Below, in pieces: positions 53,630-63,536 of a stretch of 64,000 nucleotides of DNA. The position numbers and the translations under genes were made by a program. This DNA comes from a bacterium (GTDB lineage: Bacteria; DRYD01), in the NCBI GenBank assembly GCA_030549815.1, contig JAUQQQ010000007.1:59014-123013 (forward strand), written 5' to 3'. How positions within the stretch are numbered: position 1 is the first letter of the stretch; each line of letters begins with the position of its first letter. The notes beneath the pieces are model-generated. The model worked only from the letters and a program-made list of their open reading frames with translations. It was not told the origin of the DNA and did not search any database.

Positions 53630-56600
53630 TCATTTGACTTTTATAATTTCTCCTTCTTTTAAAACAAAATTCTGAGGATTATAGTATTCATAAGCTTTCG
53701 ATAAAGGTATTTTAACCGTTAAAGGATACTTTGAAACCATATCATATTTCAATTCAATAACTTCATCTTTTTCTATCTTTTCGAAATATACGATAATTTG
53801 TCTTGTAGTTGTTTCAACATTTTTGACTTTAGGGTTATTTTGAATTTTTGAAATATCAACATTAAAACCTGGTGGGATTCCCAAATCAAGGACAACCATT
53901 TCTAAAATCCCCTTGCTCAAATTTTTAACTTTAACAGAAACACTAACTTTTCCACTAACCTCTAACTCTTTCCTATCATACTTAATATCGATATCAAGTA
54001 GAGGTTTAGTAGGTTTATAAAACGAGTAAGGTAAGTAAAAATTGTAATTTAAATCCGTAATAACTGGATTTTCAGATTCAATAACAACTTTATTATTTCC
54101 TTTCCTAACAAAGTTTGTTACATCAACTATTCTATAAGCCAAATCATTTTGTTCAAATTTCAATTCAAATTCCTTGTTATTTACAACAATCCTTACCTTA
54201 TTTGGCTTTATAGGTTTAGAAGCGTAATTATCAAAAGTCGTAATGGCCTTCAAAGCCAAAATAGTTGGTTGAGTAGAATACCACATTCCCCTATTATCTT
54301 TTGAATTAATTAAAAACTTAACAGCTTGATTTGCCAATTCTATTTTATCTAATTTTATCAACCCAAGTATAATTATTGAAGTAGTTTCAATGTCTGAAGA
54401 AATTTGTTCACCGTAGAACAAAGTTTTGGCATTACCTGGCCAGTATACATAATCTCCTTTCTTTATCATTCTTTTTTCAAGTAAATCCATCACTTCATCA
54501 ACTTTATTTTTATCAGTAATAGCAAAGATATTTAGTATTAATCCCAAAGTATAATTATCTATGTTATCTTTATTACTTTTTAATTGGCTATAAATAAAAT
54601 TAACAGACTTTTTTATATTTTCTGGATATTGCTGAATTATTTTTTTGTCATCATCAAGCAAAGACATCAGAATGTAAGAAGTTACAGTTAATTTTTGTTT
54701 TTGTATATTTCCCCAGGATTCCTCGTGTAGATAATTTTTATCAGGATCCCATGATCCATCACTATTTTGTTGTTTCATTAAAAACTCCTTCGTTCTTTCT
54801 ATTAATTTTGTATCAACGAAGAATACTTTCTTCATATCTTTGAATTCCATTAGTCCAAAGGCAGTAAGTACCTTATTTGCAGGTTTGTCGCCAAACCAAG
54901 AAAATCCTCCACCTTCTACCTCAAAAGTAAGCAATCTTTGATATCCTATGTTTAAATAATACTCCGCTTTCATCTCTATAGAAGGATTAGAAATCCCTCG
55001 TCTCCTAAGATAATCCAATACCAAAATATTGGGATAATTAATAGAAGAAGCCTGCTCGAAGCATCCATAAGGCATGGACAATAACTTATCAAGCCCACTT
55101 AAAAGTTGGGAAGAAAAACTCGGATAAACATAAAAATAAACTCTTTCAGAATCATCTATCGCATCATTAGGTATAACAAAATCAAAATTTTTTGAACCAG
55201 TTATAAAAATAGAATTACTTGAGTTTACAACAAATCCATCGGGAATAACCTCTATTTGCTTTTTTATTGCATCCTTAAAACTACCACTATCTGCATAAAC
55301 AGTTAACTCATTAATTCCAATCTTTTTAGATTTTATTCTAAAGAAAACACTTTTCACTGAGTTAGATTCTACAATTAATTCTTTAAGATTCTGATCCATC
55401 AATTCAAACCAGTTTTCTTCCTTTAATCCAATCTTAACCGTTAGTTTTTTATTTGTATAGTTATATACAACAACAGGAATAGAAACTTCATCATTTTTGG
55501 TTAAAAATAAAGGATTGTTAACATCGATAAAGAATTCTTGAAAAACGGTTATATCTACGGTTTTAGTGCCTATTTTTCCTCCGCTTGAAACTCCAAAAAA
55601 CTGTGCTTTCCAATTGGTTATACTATCAGGTAAAGTCAATGATAGTTTGTAGTTTTTATCAACCGTTATTAATGAGCTGTAGAAAGTTTCAGGAAAATAT
55701 TGCCTAACCAAGAAATTTTCTCCCTGATTATTTTCCTGCTTTTCTTTGGTAATAGTCATTTTAGGAACAGCAGTAATAGGTCCTTCCACAGTTTTTAATA
55801 TCCTTACCCCTTCTTCTAAACCGTATTTAGGATAAATTACATCATCTTCTGTACCAAACTTTCTGTCAAAACCAGCACTTATGATTTTAATATCGTATTT
55901 CACTTTATCAATTTTAAACTCTGTTCCCCATTCATCCTTTAAGTCTTTACTCGTCAGCCCCAAATCCTTTAAACTGTCAGGGAATTTTTTATGCAAACTG
56001 TAATAATTGAAGTATCTATAATATATTTTTTCAGCCTTTTTTAATGTTTTTTCTTTTTTCAAATCAATACTATTTATGAAATTAAAGTGCACGTTAGATA
56101 TTCCCTCATCCACGTATTTTTTATCGAGTAAAGCTTGAAGTAAAGTTTCCTTTTTCTGAATTATTAAATCTTTTATAGAATGGGCCTCATATTTTGGTTC
56201 TAATAATTCTCTTTCAAGTTGCAGGTATAGTTTTAACAACTCTGGTTCAGATTTAGCAAGATAGAGTAAAGCTTCATCAACTATATCGATAAAAATATTA
56301 GCTTTCTCAGATGTTTCAATATTGAGTACAAGTTGATCCCTTGCTTTATAGGTATCTTTATTTTTTATAACATTAATTTTCAGTTCATTTGGATCTTTAA
56401 TAATAAATGATTTAAAATTGTTGAAAATAGTTCCGTCATTTTTTACAAAGTATGCTCTTATGATTAATTGTCCAACAAAATTTCTATTAACCGGAATTTC
56501 ATAATCTTTTTCTTTAAAAGCTTGGACAAATACACTATCCATCCAAACAGTTCTATAATACGTTTCATTATTAACAAAAAAGTCAAGATAGACATTTGTC

Positions 56601-57898
56601 GATACATTTGAATAGAGCTTAAATTTCAACTTGTCTCCAACATTATAAATCGATCTATTTCTAAATAAAAATACTACTTCTTCCTTCGAAGAAGCTATTT
56701 CTTCTTCGAATTTCTGTCTATTATTTTTTGAGTCGATTACTTCAAAAACAAATTTTTCATGTTGGTTTTTTGGTGCATAACTAAATTCCAAAAATCCATT
56801 CGTCTCAAATTTTTTATTGAAAGGAGATTTAAAATTAACGACAAATTTTTGGTCCTCATTTACACTATCTATGATTAGATAAAATTTATTTTCTATGCTA
56901 ACAGTAGGCGGATTAGATGGAATAATATAAGCATTTATAGGTTTAAGGAATACATCAAACATAAAAGTTTTTTGTTCTACTTGTCCTGCACTATCCTCAA
57001 CTTGGACATCAATTTTTATCATCCCTTTATTTTTATCTATTCCTGCAATAAAATCAGGGACTTTTAAATCAAAATTAAAAACCCCATCTTTATCAGTCTC
57101 TCCTTGGATCGAAAAAATCTTATTGAAACCTACATCAAAAACATAAACATTTATTTTTACTAAGCAATTATTAAGGTTTTTACCAAAGAAATAGGAAGCC
57201 TTAAGTCTACCCTTATATTTTTTACCTACCATTAAACCCTCTTTAGTGTCCAAACTAAGGTCAATCTTAAACTTAGGTAAAGTATATTTTTTTACTTCAA
57301 AAGTGTTAGAAGATAAAATTTTGCCGTTATTTTGAACAGAAATTCTATATAAGCCATTAATAACAACATCAGAAAGAATAAATTTTTCAAAAATTAATCC
57401 ATTATCAGGATTAATAGCTTTATAAAAAAGTTTATTAGATTTAGGGTCCTCAATAACCAATTCCAATTTTTCTCTGTAAGGTAAATTATTCTTAAATACA
57501 ACTGCTTTAATATAAACTGTTTGTCCAGGTTGGTAAAGTGGTTTATCTGTAAATATTATTGCTTTTATATTAGGTTTATATTGAAGATCAATTACATTTT
57601 TATCCTGATCAACCTGGAAATTTAGCTGAACAACTTCATTTTCATTAATTTTAAACCCAGAAAGATTGAGGTTAAAAGATGTAGTGTTCTGTATCTTTTC
57701 ATTTACTAAAACTTTATTTTTATAGGATATTTTAACTGGTATTTTTTGGTTTTCCTTATTGTCCATAATTATAATTCTGTAGTTTATATTTTGTAGAGAA
57801 GAAACATTTTTAGGTCCAGTTATTTGATATTCAAAAGCATTTGATAAATTTAAGAGAAAGAAGAACAAAATTATGAAAATCTTTGATTTTTTAAACAT
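53630..57898 (-). CDS. Bacterial alpha-2-macroglobulin with GspG-like insert
   Basis: 1422 residues. A signal peptide (MFKKSKIFIILFFFLLNLSNA) is followed by MG-type beta domains including DKPLYQPGQTVYIKAVVFK. VRQYFPETFYSS and ITNWKAQFFGVSSGGK are A2M hallmarks near the bait region. The thioester site PYGCFEQ lies near residue 947 in the TED domain (alpha-helical repeats such as GGGFSWFGDK). A2Ms trap attacking proteases and are periplasmic or surface anchored. Residues about 630-700 insert a segment resembling pseudopilin GspG. No lipobox. The usual partner PBP1C is absent. Confidence 0.93.
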   Translation of the reverse strand: MFKKSKIFIILFFFLLNLSNAFEYQITGPKNVSSLQNINYRIIIMDNKENQKIPVKISYKNKVLVNEKIQNTTSFNLNLSGFKINENEVVQLNFQVDQDKNVIDLQYKPNIKAIIFTDKPLYQPGQTVYIKAVVFKNNLPYREKLELVIEDPKSNKLFYKAINPDNGLIFEKFILSDVVINGLYRISVQNNGKILSSNTFEVKKYTLPKFKIDLSLDTKEGLMVGKKYKGRLKASYFFGKNLNNCLVKINVYVFDVGFNKIFSIQGETDKDGVFNFDLKVPDFIAGIDKNKGMIKIDVQVEDSAGQVEQKTFMFDVFLKPINAYIIPSNPPTVSIENKFYLIIDSVNEDQKFVVNFKSPFNKKFETNGFLEFSYAPKNQHEKFVFEVIDSKNNRQKFEEEIASSKEEVVFLFRNRSIYNVGDKLKFKLYSNVSTNVYLDFFVNNETYYRTVWMDSVFVQAFKEKDYEIPVNRNFVGQLIIRAYFVKNDGTIFNNFKSFIIKDPNELKINVIKNKDTYKARDQLVLNIETSEKANIFIDIVDEALLYLAKSEPELLKLYLQLERELLEPKYEAHSIKDLIIQKKETLLQALLDKKYVDEGISNVHFNFINSIDLKKEKTLKKAEKIYYRYFNYYSLHKKFPDSLKDLGLTSKDLKDEWGTEFKIDKVKYDIKIISAGFDRKFGTEDDVIYPKYGLEEGVRILKTVEGPITAVPKMTITKEKQENNQGENFLVRQYFPETFYSSLITVDKNYKLSLTLPDSITNWKAQFFGVSSGGKIGTKTVDITVFQEFFIDVNNPLFLTKNDEVSIPVVVYNYTNKKLTVKIGLKEENWFELMDQNLKELIVESNSVKSVFFRIKSKKIGINELTVYADSGSFKDAIKKQIEVIPDGFVVNSSNSIFITGSKNFDFVIPNDAIDDSERVYFYVYPSFSSQLLSGLDKLLSMPYGCFEQASSINYPNILVLDYLRRRGISNPSIEMKAEYYLNIGYQRLLTFEVEGGGFSWFGDKPANKVLTAFGLMEFKDMKKVFFVDTKLIERTKEFLMKQQNSDGSWDPDKNYLHEESWGNIQKQKLTVTSYILMSLLDDDKKIIQQYPENIKKSVNFIYSQLKSNKDNIDNYTLGLILNIFAITDKNKVDEVMDLLEKRMIKKGDYVYWPGNAKTLFYGEQISSDIETTSIIILGLIKLDKIELANQAVKFLINSKDNRGMWYSTQPTILALKAITTFDNYASKPIKPNKVRIVVNNKEFELKFEQNDLAYRIVDVTNFVRKGNNKVVIESENPVITDLNYNFYLPYSFYKPTKPLLDIDIKYDRKELEVSGKVSVSVKVKNLSKGILEMVVLDLGIPPGFNVDISKIQNNPKVKNVETTTRQIIVYFEKIEKDEVIELKYDMVSKYPLTVKIPLSKAYEYYNPQNFVLKEGEIIKVK

Positions 57899-57985
57899 AA
57901 AAACACCTCCCCTTTATTTTAAAAATTTTATTACAATAATATTCTTTTGTTTCTTTACCGTTTTCCCTTTGTGAACTACTCCAAG

Positions 57986-58096
57986 CTATATGGAGTTTCC
58001 TGCTTCATCGGAGCCTAAAGCCTCTCCACTTTTCTTAAGGACAGTTCCTGTCCTACCAATACTGCATAGACACCCAAAAGATTCCTAACCCGTATT
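57986..58096 (-). pseudogene. tnpB: IS605-family TnpB tail and element right end (reRNA region)
   Basis: Minus translation gives GRTGTVLKKSGEALGSDEAG then NSI and a stop at 57986, a typical C-terminal tail of IS605/IS1341-type TnpB. The bases after it form a CTCCATATAGCTTGGAG hairpin followed by TAGTTCAC, typical of the right end and reRNA 3' part. The rest of the gene is gone. Confidence 0.6.
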
Positions 58097-58288
58097 ATAT
58101 TTCGCTTCACAATTTTTCCATCCTCCTAACAAGCAATTCATCATGGAAAGACTTCTTTCTAATTCCTCTTGAATTTTTCCCAATTCATTTTCTACTTCTG
58201 TTTTTGTTATTTCCTCCTCAAACTTCCTCTTCTGTATCTCATAAGCACAATCAAAAATTGAAATCCCTTTATATAGATAGATTACTTA
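58085..58288 (-). pseudogene. Remnant coiled-coil coding frame without start codon
   Basis: An open frame with no start codon translates to IFDCAYEIQKRKFEEEITKT and a further coiled segment ending in CLLGGWKNCEAKYNTG. It lies just after the OLD nuclease stop and touches the TnpB tail. It looks like the end of a gene whose front was lost, perhaps by the insertion nearby. Confidence 0.4.
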
Positions 58289-60059
58289 TTTTTTCCTTTA
58301 ATTCTCTAAATAAATCCCATCCTTTTTCTTTTTCTTTTTCTTTTTCTTTTCTTTTTGTTAATCTATATGCAATTTCCCTCGCTAATATTTTTGAAGAACC
58401 TAATTCCTTTTTTACTTCTTTCTCTATCTCCTCATACTCCTTAAAAATTTTTTTCATACAATCTTCAAATTCATTGATAAAACATAGATACTTATCCTTA
58501 ATAATATAACCTTTTTCTTCTTCTATTTTTTCTATTTCTTCTATTTTTTCTATTTCTTCTATTTGTTTCTCGATTTCGTTTTCCTTTTCTCCTAAAGCTT
58601 TTAGTATTTTTTTAGCTTCCTCTTTTCTTCCATTCTCAGTTTTTTTATTTTTATCATAGTCAAATATAACATAACATGGTATTCCGTATAGTGAAAACAA
58701 TAATATCCAATAATGTAAGTTAGCCTTTCCCTCAACAGCTATAATATCTATTCCTTCTTTATCAAGGTCAATTCCAACTTCGTTTAAATATACAGGTAAT
58801 GCAAACTCCTCTGTTTTTCCTTCAGTTAAAATAACTTTATTAGCAAAAAGCCCTTTCAAAATGCTGTATGCAGATCTTCTAATATAATCTTGCTTAATAC
58901 TATCTTCATTTTTATTTTCCCTATAATATTCCCTAAACTTTTCCGAAATTTGATTTACAGTAACATTTTTAACAATACTACTAGATTCTTCTTTTTTAAC
59001 AATACTACCAGATTTTTCTTTTTTTCTAACAAGATAAATAGAATCCACATAATCCATTGAAATAAAATTAGGATTATGTGTAGAAATAACAATTTGTAAA
59101 TTATCAAGTTTAGAAAGCTCACATAATTCTCTATAAAGCCACTTTTGAGCAAGAGGATGTAAGTGAGATTCAGGTTCATCTATTATCAATATTAAACTAT
59201 TACCTCCTTTGAAATGTTTAGCATAAGCATAAGCAAAAAACAAAACAAATAATTGCTTTTGGCCACTACCAAGTTCATCAAAATCAACAAAACCTCCCTC
59301 TTCTCCTAACTCTTTTCCTAATAAAGGCAATACTCTAATTGTTTTAAAATAATTAGTTGGGTCATAAGCAGAAAAATCCATTTTTAACCCATACCTCATG
59401 TTATTAATTAGTTTATCAGAAATGCTACTAATTTCTTCTTTAAACTTTTTGAATTCCTCTACGCTTTCAAAAGTACTAACTATATTATTGTAAGTCTCTT
59501 TTAATTTCTTAGTGCTGTCCTCTTTAGATGTAATTTTGTCATGAAAAGCTTTAGTAACTCTGGATAAAAAAGTATATTTCGAAGCATAGCTTAAATGATA
59601 ATCTATGCTCCTCTCAGTAGAAATAAAAATTGAGAAAATTTGTTCTCTTTCTTTATTAGTAATGTTTCTCCTCACTTTATTAGTATTTTCCCTACCCCCG
59701 TGTTTGTTTTCTGTTTCTATGTAAAACTCACTATCTTTACTTCTATCATTCGAAGTTCTGAAAACCATTTTTACTCTCTCATTTACTCTCTCAGATTCAC
59801 TATCTAAAAGGAAACCACTTACTTCTGCTACTATACTTATCTCATTTGATTTATTTCTTGAATAATAATCACATTCTTGTAGATCCTTATATTTAGGATG
59901 ATATTCTCCAAAGATAAAATCAATTGCTCTTAAAATATTTGTCTTTCCACTGTTATTTTCTCCAATAAGTAATAACGGTTTATCAGCAGAAAAATTTATT
60001 TCAATTTCTTCACCAATGGATCTATAATTTCTAATTTTAATACTTTCCAATCTTGGCAT
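58269..60059 (-). CDS. OLD-family ATP-dependent nuclease (AAA ATPase + TOPRIM)
   Basis: 596 residues. N-terminal SMC/RecF-like ATPase: IRNYRSIGEEI, Walker A LIGENNSGKTNIL, signature LGSGQKQLF, Walker B LILIIDEPESHLHPLAQ and STHNPNF. The C-terminal TOPRIM has VILTEGKTE and IFDYDKNKK. Late low-complexity runs of Glu/Lys/Ile (EKIEEIEKIEE and KEKEKEKEK) derive from short DNA repeats. OLD proteins act in phage defence. There is no GajB-like helicase, so it is not a standard Gabija pair. Directly downstream of the RM gene. Confidence 0.9.
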   Translation of the reverse strand: MPRLESIKIRNYRSIGEEIEINFSADKPLLLIGENNSGKTNILRAIDFIFGEYHPKYKDLQECDYYSRNKSNEISIVAEVSGFLLDSESERVNERVKMVFRTSNDRSKDSEFYIETENKHGGRENTNKVRRNITNKEREQIFSIFISTERSIDYHLSYASKYTFLSRVTKAFHDKITSKEDSTKKLKETYNNIVSTFESVEEFKKFKEEISSISDKLINNMRYGLKMDFSAYDPTNYFKTIRVLPLLGKELGEEGGFVDFDELGSGQKQLFVLFFAYAYAKHFKGGNSLILIIDEPESHLHPLAQKWLYRELCELSKLDNLQIVISTHNPNFISMDYVDSIYLVRKKEKSGSIVKKEESSSIVKNVTVNQISEKFREYYRENKNEDSIKQDYIRRSAYSILKGLFANKVILTEGKTEEFALPVYLNEVGIDLDKEGIDIIAVEGKANLHYWILLFSLYGIPCYVIFDYDKNKKTENGRKEEAKKILKALGEKENEIEKQIEEIEKIEEIEKIEEEKGYIIKDKYLCFINEFEDCMKKIFKEYEEIEKEVKKELGSSKILAREIAYRLTKRKEKEKEKEKGWDLFRELKEKISNLSI

Positions 60060-60081
60060 ACTTCAAATTCCCCCTTAGTTA

Positions 60082-63000
60082 TTACTTTTTGTAAAAATTC
60101 TGTAATAATTGAAACAAACTATCATTAAATTTTAAACCATTTCTAACTTCAAAATCATAATTAGCAATATGGAGCCATTCCTGATAATCTAATCCATAAA
60201 TATTTATACACAAAATATAATCAAGCAAATCTATCTCTCCCTTAATTTCACTTGTGTTAAACCTATGTTTCTGTTCGTCAAAAACAGAAAATAACTTTTC
60301 CATAAACCAATTAGAAACCTTTTCCAACAAAATCTGATTACTCTGAATTTTTTCATACATAGGTAAAGGGAATTCTTCTAATATATCAATATTCATATGT
60401 CTTCCATCCCCGTATATCCTAAACCACCAATAAAATAAAGAAGAGTTCATAAGTAAAATAAAAAAATATTTATAATCCTTCTTGATCAATACATCTCTTA
60501 TATCAAAACCTGTGTAAGGTTTTCTATCCCATGCATTATACCAATAGTTACCACTTGTTCTTATCCATACTTTTTCTTTATTACTATCCTTAGGGTTAAG
60601 AATGCTCCTAACTTTATCAGGATAATTTAGTAGTTTTTCAAGTATTTGGACATTAATTTTTTCACCAAGTTTAGGTAATCTATGAGGATATTTTTGATAA
60701 GAACAAAAATCCACACCTGTGGGTATTAAGTATTTTTTATCACATTTACTAACTTCAATTGAATACAAATCTGGCATTTTTCTAAACATCCTACTCGTGT
60801 ATATACCATCTTTTCTATCAGAGCATTTATTTATTGCAAATAATAAAGCAACAGATTGAGACATATTCTGAAAAATTCTACATTTATCTCTATCAAAAAC
60901 AAATATTTTTACTTTCTCGAAATTTTTATTTAACTGGCACCTGTTCCCTGAAAAATCCTTCCTGAAAGTTATTGCAAAAGTAATTATATAATAAAGAAAA
61001 CCTCCCTTTCTCAATAGATCAATTCCTCTTTCTATAAAAGGACTTGCTATCTCTGAATCTGTTGAATAATTGTAGTTATTTTTAATATATTCCTTTGTTT
61101 TTTGTAAAGCGTTTAAGTGTTTTCCCGCAATATCGCCATAAGGTGGATTTCCTATGACAATATCAAAACCATCACTAATCCCAAACATCCATTCACTGTC
61201 AAACCAGTCCGCAGAAGCAGTCTGAGAAAATATATCAAAATTCGCTATCTTCTCTGCCACAAAATAATTCCACTTGTATTTTACAAGAATATCCTTTATC
61301 TGCTGCCTTAACAAATTCACTGCATCTTCTAATCTTTTCTTCTCCGTCCTCGTCCTAATTCTAAAAAACCTCTTGTATATATCCTTCAACTTATCAATCA
61401 ACTTTTTCGCCTCAACAGGAATTAACTTACCCTTGTCAATCCCAACAAGGGTATTAGCAGTAACAAATTTAGTCTCAAGATGAGGCAATGGCTTTATACC
61501 AAAATTACTATCCAAAAAATTCACCTTACTCTCAACCAACAAGCTCAAAAAGAATCTCAACTTACATATCTGTATCGCTATAGGTTGTATATCCACACCA
61601 TAAATACAGTTTTCAATAACATAAAGCTTCCTTGCATAATCCGGATAAGCAACAGAATCATCGAAACTTCTATTTATTTCTGTAATTAATTCATCCTTAT
61701 CTACTTCCTCATTTTCCTCTTTTAATTTCTCAATTTCTTCCAACGCCCTATTAAGTTGCAAATCATACCACATTTCCTTGTCAGGATCAACTCTGTTCAA
61801 CAAATGAACCAAAGCACGAACAATCCCCATCGGAAAAGCACCAGAACCAACAGCAGGATCCAATACTTTCAACTCATCAACCGCTTTGACAATTTCTAAC
61901 CTATCCTCTTTGCTTAAAACAATTTCATCCTCATCATAAGACAAAACCTTATGAAGCAAATCCTGCGAAATATTCGTTCTATAACTTAAATATTGGCATA
62001 CCACTTCTCTAACCATAAAATCAACAATTTCTTTAGGAGTGTAATACGATCCCGTTACCTTACGAGCAGTTGTATTCGTCTCAGGATTATAAACAGCAAG
62101 CAAATTTTCAAAAATATTCCCTAACAATTCCGGATCCAGCGATACCTCAACATCTATCGGACTGCTCTCATCAACCGTCCAACTATAATCCTTAAGAATG
62201 TTAATCAATCCCCTAACTTTTTCTACCCTCTTTTCCCCATAAAACTCGGATAAATCCTCTTTTCTTTCAGCAGAAAAAAACAATGAATCATCAATCTTTG
62301 CTCTTTTATTTTCATTCCGTGAAAAACCATCGATATAATCATTATCATCATCCAAACATTCAAATAAACCACCATTAATAAAAGGCACTCTCTCAAAAAT
62401 CCTAATAAACTCATCCTTAGTAATAAGCAAAAATTTCTCATACCGATACAAAGTTTTAATACCAAAATTATTTCTATTATAAACAAACCCTTCATCTTCT
62501 GCAAATGCCCTATCATTAGGATATCTATTTAATGTAGCAAAAAATAAATTTTGTAACATACAATTGTAGTAATAATTTGAACTACCGAAATCCTTAATGA
62601 TTCTTCTTAAATCGCTTTCATTGAATATTTCGTGAGGAACTAAATCCATTTGTTTTAAGAACCAAACAAAGATTAACCTTGTAAGCAAACGGATTAGATT
62701 ATCTTCTATTTTACCTCCGGGAAACCAAACCCTGTTATTCATTGATTCCTTAATAGCCCACGCATACCAATTTTGGATTTCCTGATAAAACTCTTCAGTC
62801 AATGGGACAACAGAAAAAGCCGAGATTATATCCTCAAGTGTCTCTGTTTTCATCTCAGTAAGAGCTTTCTTGACCGTTCTATAAGGCTTACCTTTCTCAA
62901 CATAATAGGTATATCTCTTGTAAAAACTGTATTCTTTTTTTGTTCCCTTAGGAATAGAATAAACGAGAGAAAACCGGAAATTGCCGTTTTGGTCAAAAAA

Positions 63001-63321
63001 GACAAAAAATCCAGCATCATAGAATCCATTCTTCAATAACCTTTTAGCAATTTCAAACTGCTTTTTTTTGCTCGCCCTTTCATTTAGTTCTCTTTCGTAT
63101 TCAATAGCAAAAACACAAAAATTATTAGTTACATCAATCTTTACATCTCCCAATTTAGTAATTTCTTTAACATTCTCGAAGATTTTTTCTTTATCAAAGA
63201 GAAATTTTTGTTTTTCAAAGTTAAAACCGCTAAATTTAAAAAACAAAAATTTTTCAAGGTTCTCTAAACTAAAATTCAGGTTTTCAACTATTTCATTTAT
63301 TTGATTTTGTGAGTAAGGCAT
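60082..63321 (-). CDS. Type IIG (Eco57I-like) restriction-modification enzyme
   Basis: About 1079 residues. Adenine methylase motif I LDPAVGSGAFPMGIV near residue 487 and motif IV GNPPYGD near 722 are clear. ARKVTGSYYTPKEIVDFMV is typical of Eco57I/PglX-class enzymes. The N-terminal FAIEYERELNER...KKKQFEIAKRLL is candidate endonuclease territory but lacks an obvious PD-ExK; the C-terminal part is probably target recognition. No BREX genes surround it. ATG 63321 with AAGGAG nine bases upstream is preferred to 63390. Confidence 0.88.
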   Translation of the reverse strand: MPYSQNQINEIVENLNFSLENLEKFLFFKFSGFNFEKQKFLFDKEKIFENVKEITKLGDVKIDVTNNFCVFAIEYERELNERASKKKQFEIAKRLLKNGFYDAGFFVFFDQNGNFRFSLVYSIPKGTKKEYSFYKRYTYYVEKGKPYRTVKKALTEMKTETLEDIISAFSVVPLTEEFYQEIQNWYAWAIKESMNNRVWFPGGKIEDNLIRLLTRLIFVWFLKQMDLVPHEIFNESDLRRIIKDFGSSNYYYNCMLQNLFFATLNRYPNDRAFAEDEGFVYNRNNFGIKTLYRYEKFLLITKDEFIRIFERVPFINGGLFECLDDDNDYIDGFSRNENKRAKIDDSLFFSAERKEDLSEFYGEKRVEKVRGLINILKDYSWTVDESSPIDVEVSLDPELLGNIFENLLAVYNPETNTTARKVTGSYYTPKEIVDFMVREVVCQYLSYRTNISQDLLHKVLSYDEDEIVLSKEDRLEIVKAVDELKVLDPAVGSGAFPMGIVRALVHLLNRVDPDKEMWYDLQLNRALEEIEKLKEENEEVDKDELITEINRSFDDSVAYPDYARKLYVIENCIYGVDIQPIAIQICKLRFFLSLLVESKVNFLDSNFGIKPLPHLETKFVTANTLVGIDKGKLIPVEAKKLIDKLKDIYKRFFRIRTRTEKKRLEDAVNLLRQQIKDILVKYKWNYFVAEKIANFDIFSQTASADWFDSEWMFGISDGFDIVIGNPPYGDIAGKHLNALQKTKEYIKNNYNYSTDSEIASPFIERGIDLLRKGGFLYYIITFAITFRKDFSGNRCQLNKNFEKVKIFVFDRDKCRIFQNMSQSVALLFAINKCSDRKDGIYTSRMFRKMPDLYSIEVSKCDKKYLIPTGVDFCSYQKYPHRLPKLGEKINVQILEKLLNYPDKVRSILNPKDSNKEKVWIRTSGNYWYNAWDRKPYTGFDIRDVLIKKDYKYFFILLMNSSLFYWWFRIYGDGRHMNIDILEEFPLPMYEKIQSNQILLEKVSNWFMEKLFSVFDEQKHRFNTSEIKGEIDLLDYILCINIYGLDYQEWLHIANYDFEVRNGLKFNDSLFQLLQNFYKK

Positions 63322-63536
63322 TTTAAAAATCTCCTTTTTTAGTTCTCTGATCTTAAAATCTTTTTTAATAAAGATTTTTATATTTCCCAAAAAAATCCTG
63401 CTATATAATAAAATGTGCCAACCCTATCCCATTGTATCTACCACATTTAGAAAAGATTCTTGCATTGAAAAGGTTCTTGTAGTAAGGGGATCAATCTAAA
63501 AAATAGACGAGAAGATGAAAAGTAACTTCGTAAGAA

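Noticed and set aside
58321..58352. TTTTTC repeats resembling a tandem-repeat or CRISPR-like array
   Set aside because: They are in frame inside the OLD nuclease gene, encode a Lys/Glu run and have no spacers. No CRISPR array was found anywhere in the window.
58509..58570. 18-bp TCTATTTCTTCTATTTTT-type tandem repeats
   Set aside because: They are coding low complexity (EEIEKI repeats) in the same OLD gene, not a separate element.
60082..63321. BREX PglX methyltransferase
   Set aside because: The sequence class is similar, but no brxA/B/C, pglZ or brxL neighbours are present, so a solitary type IIG enzyme is more likely.
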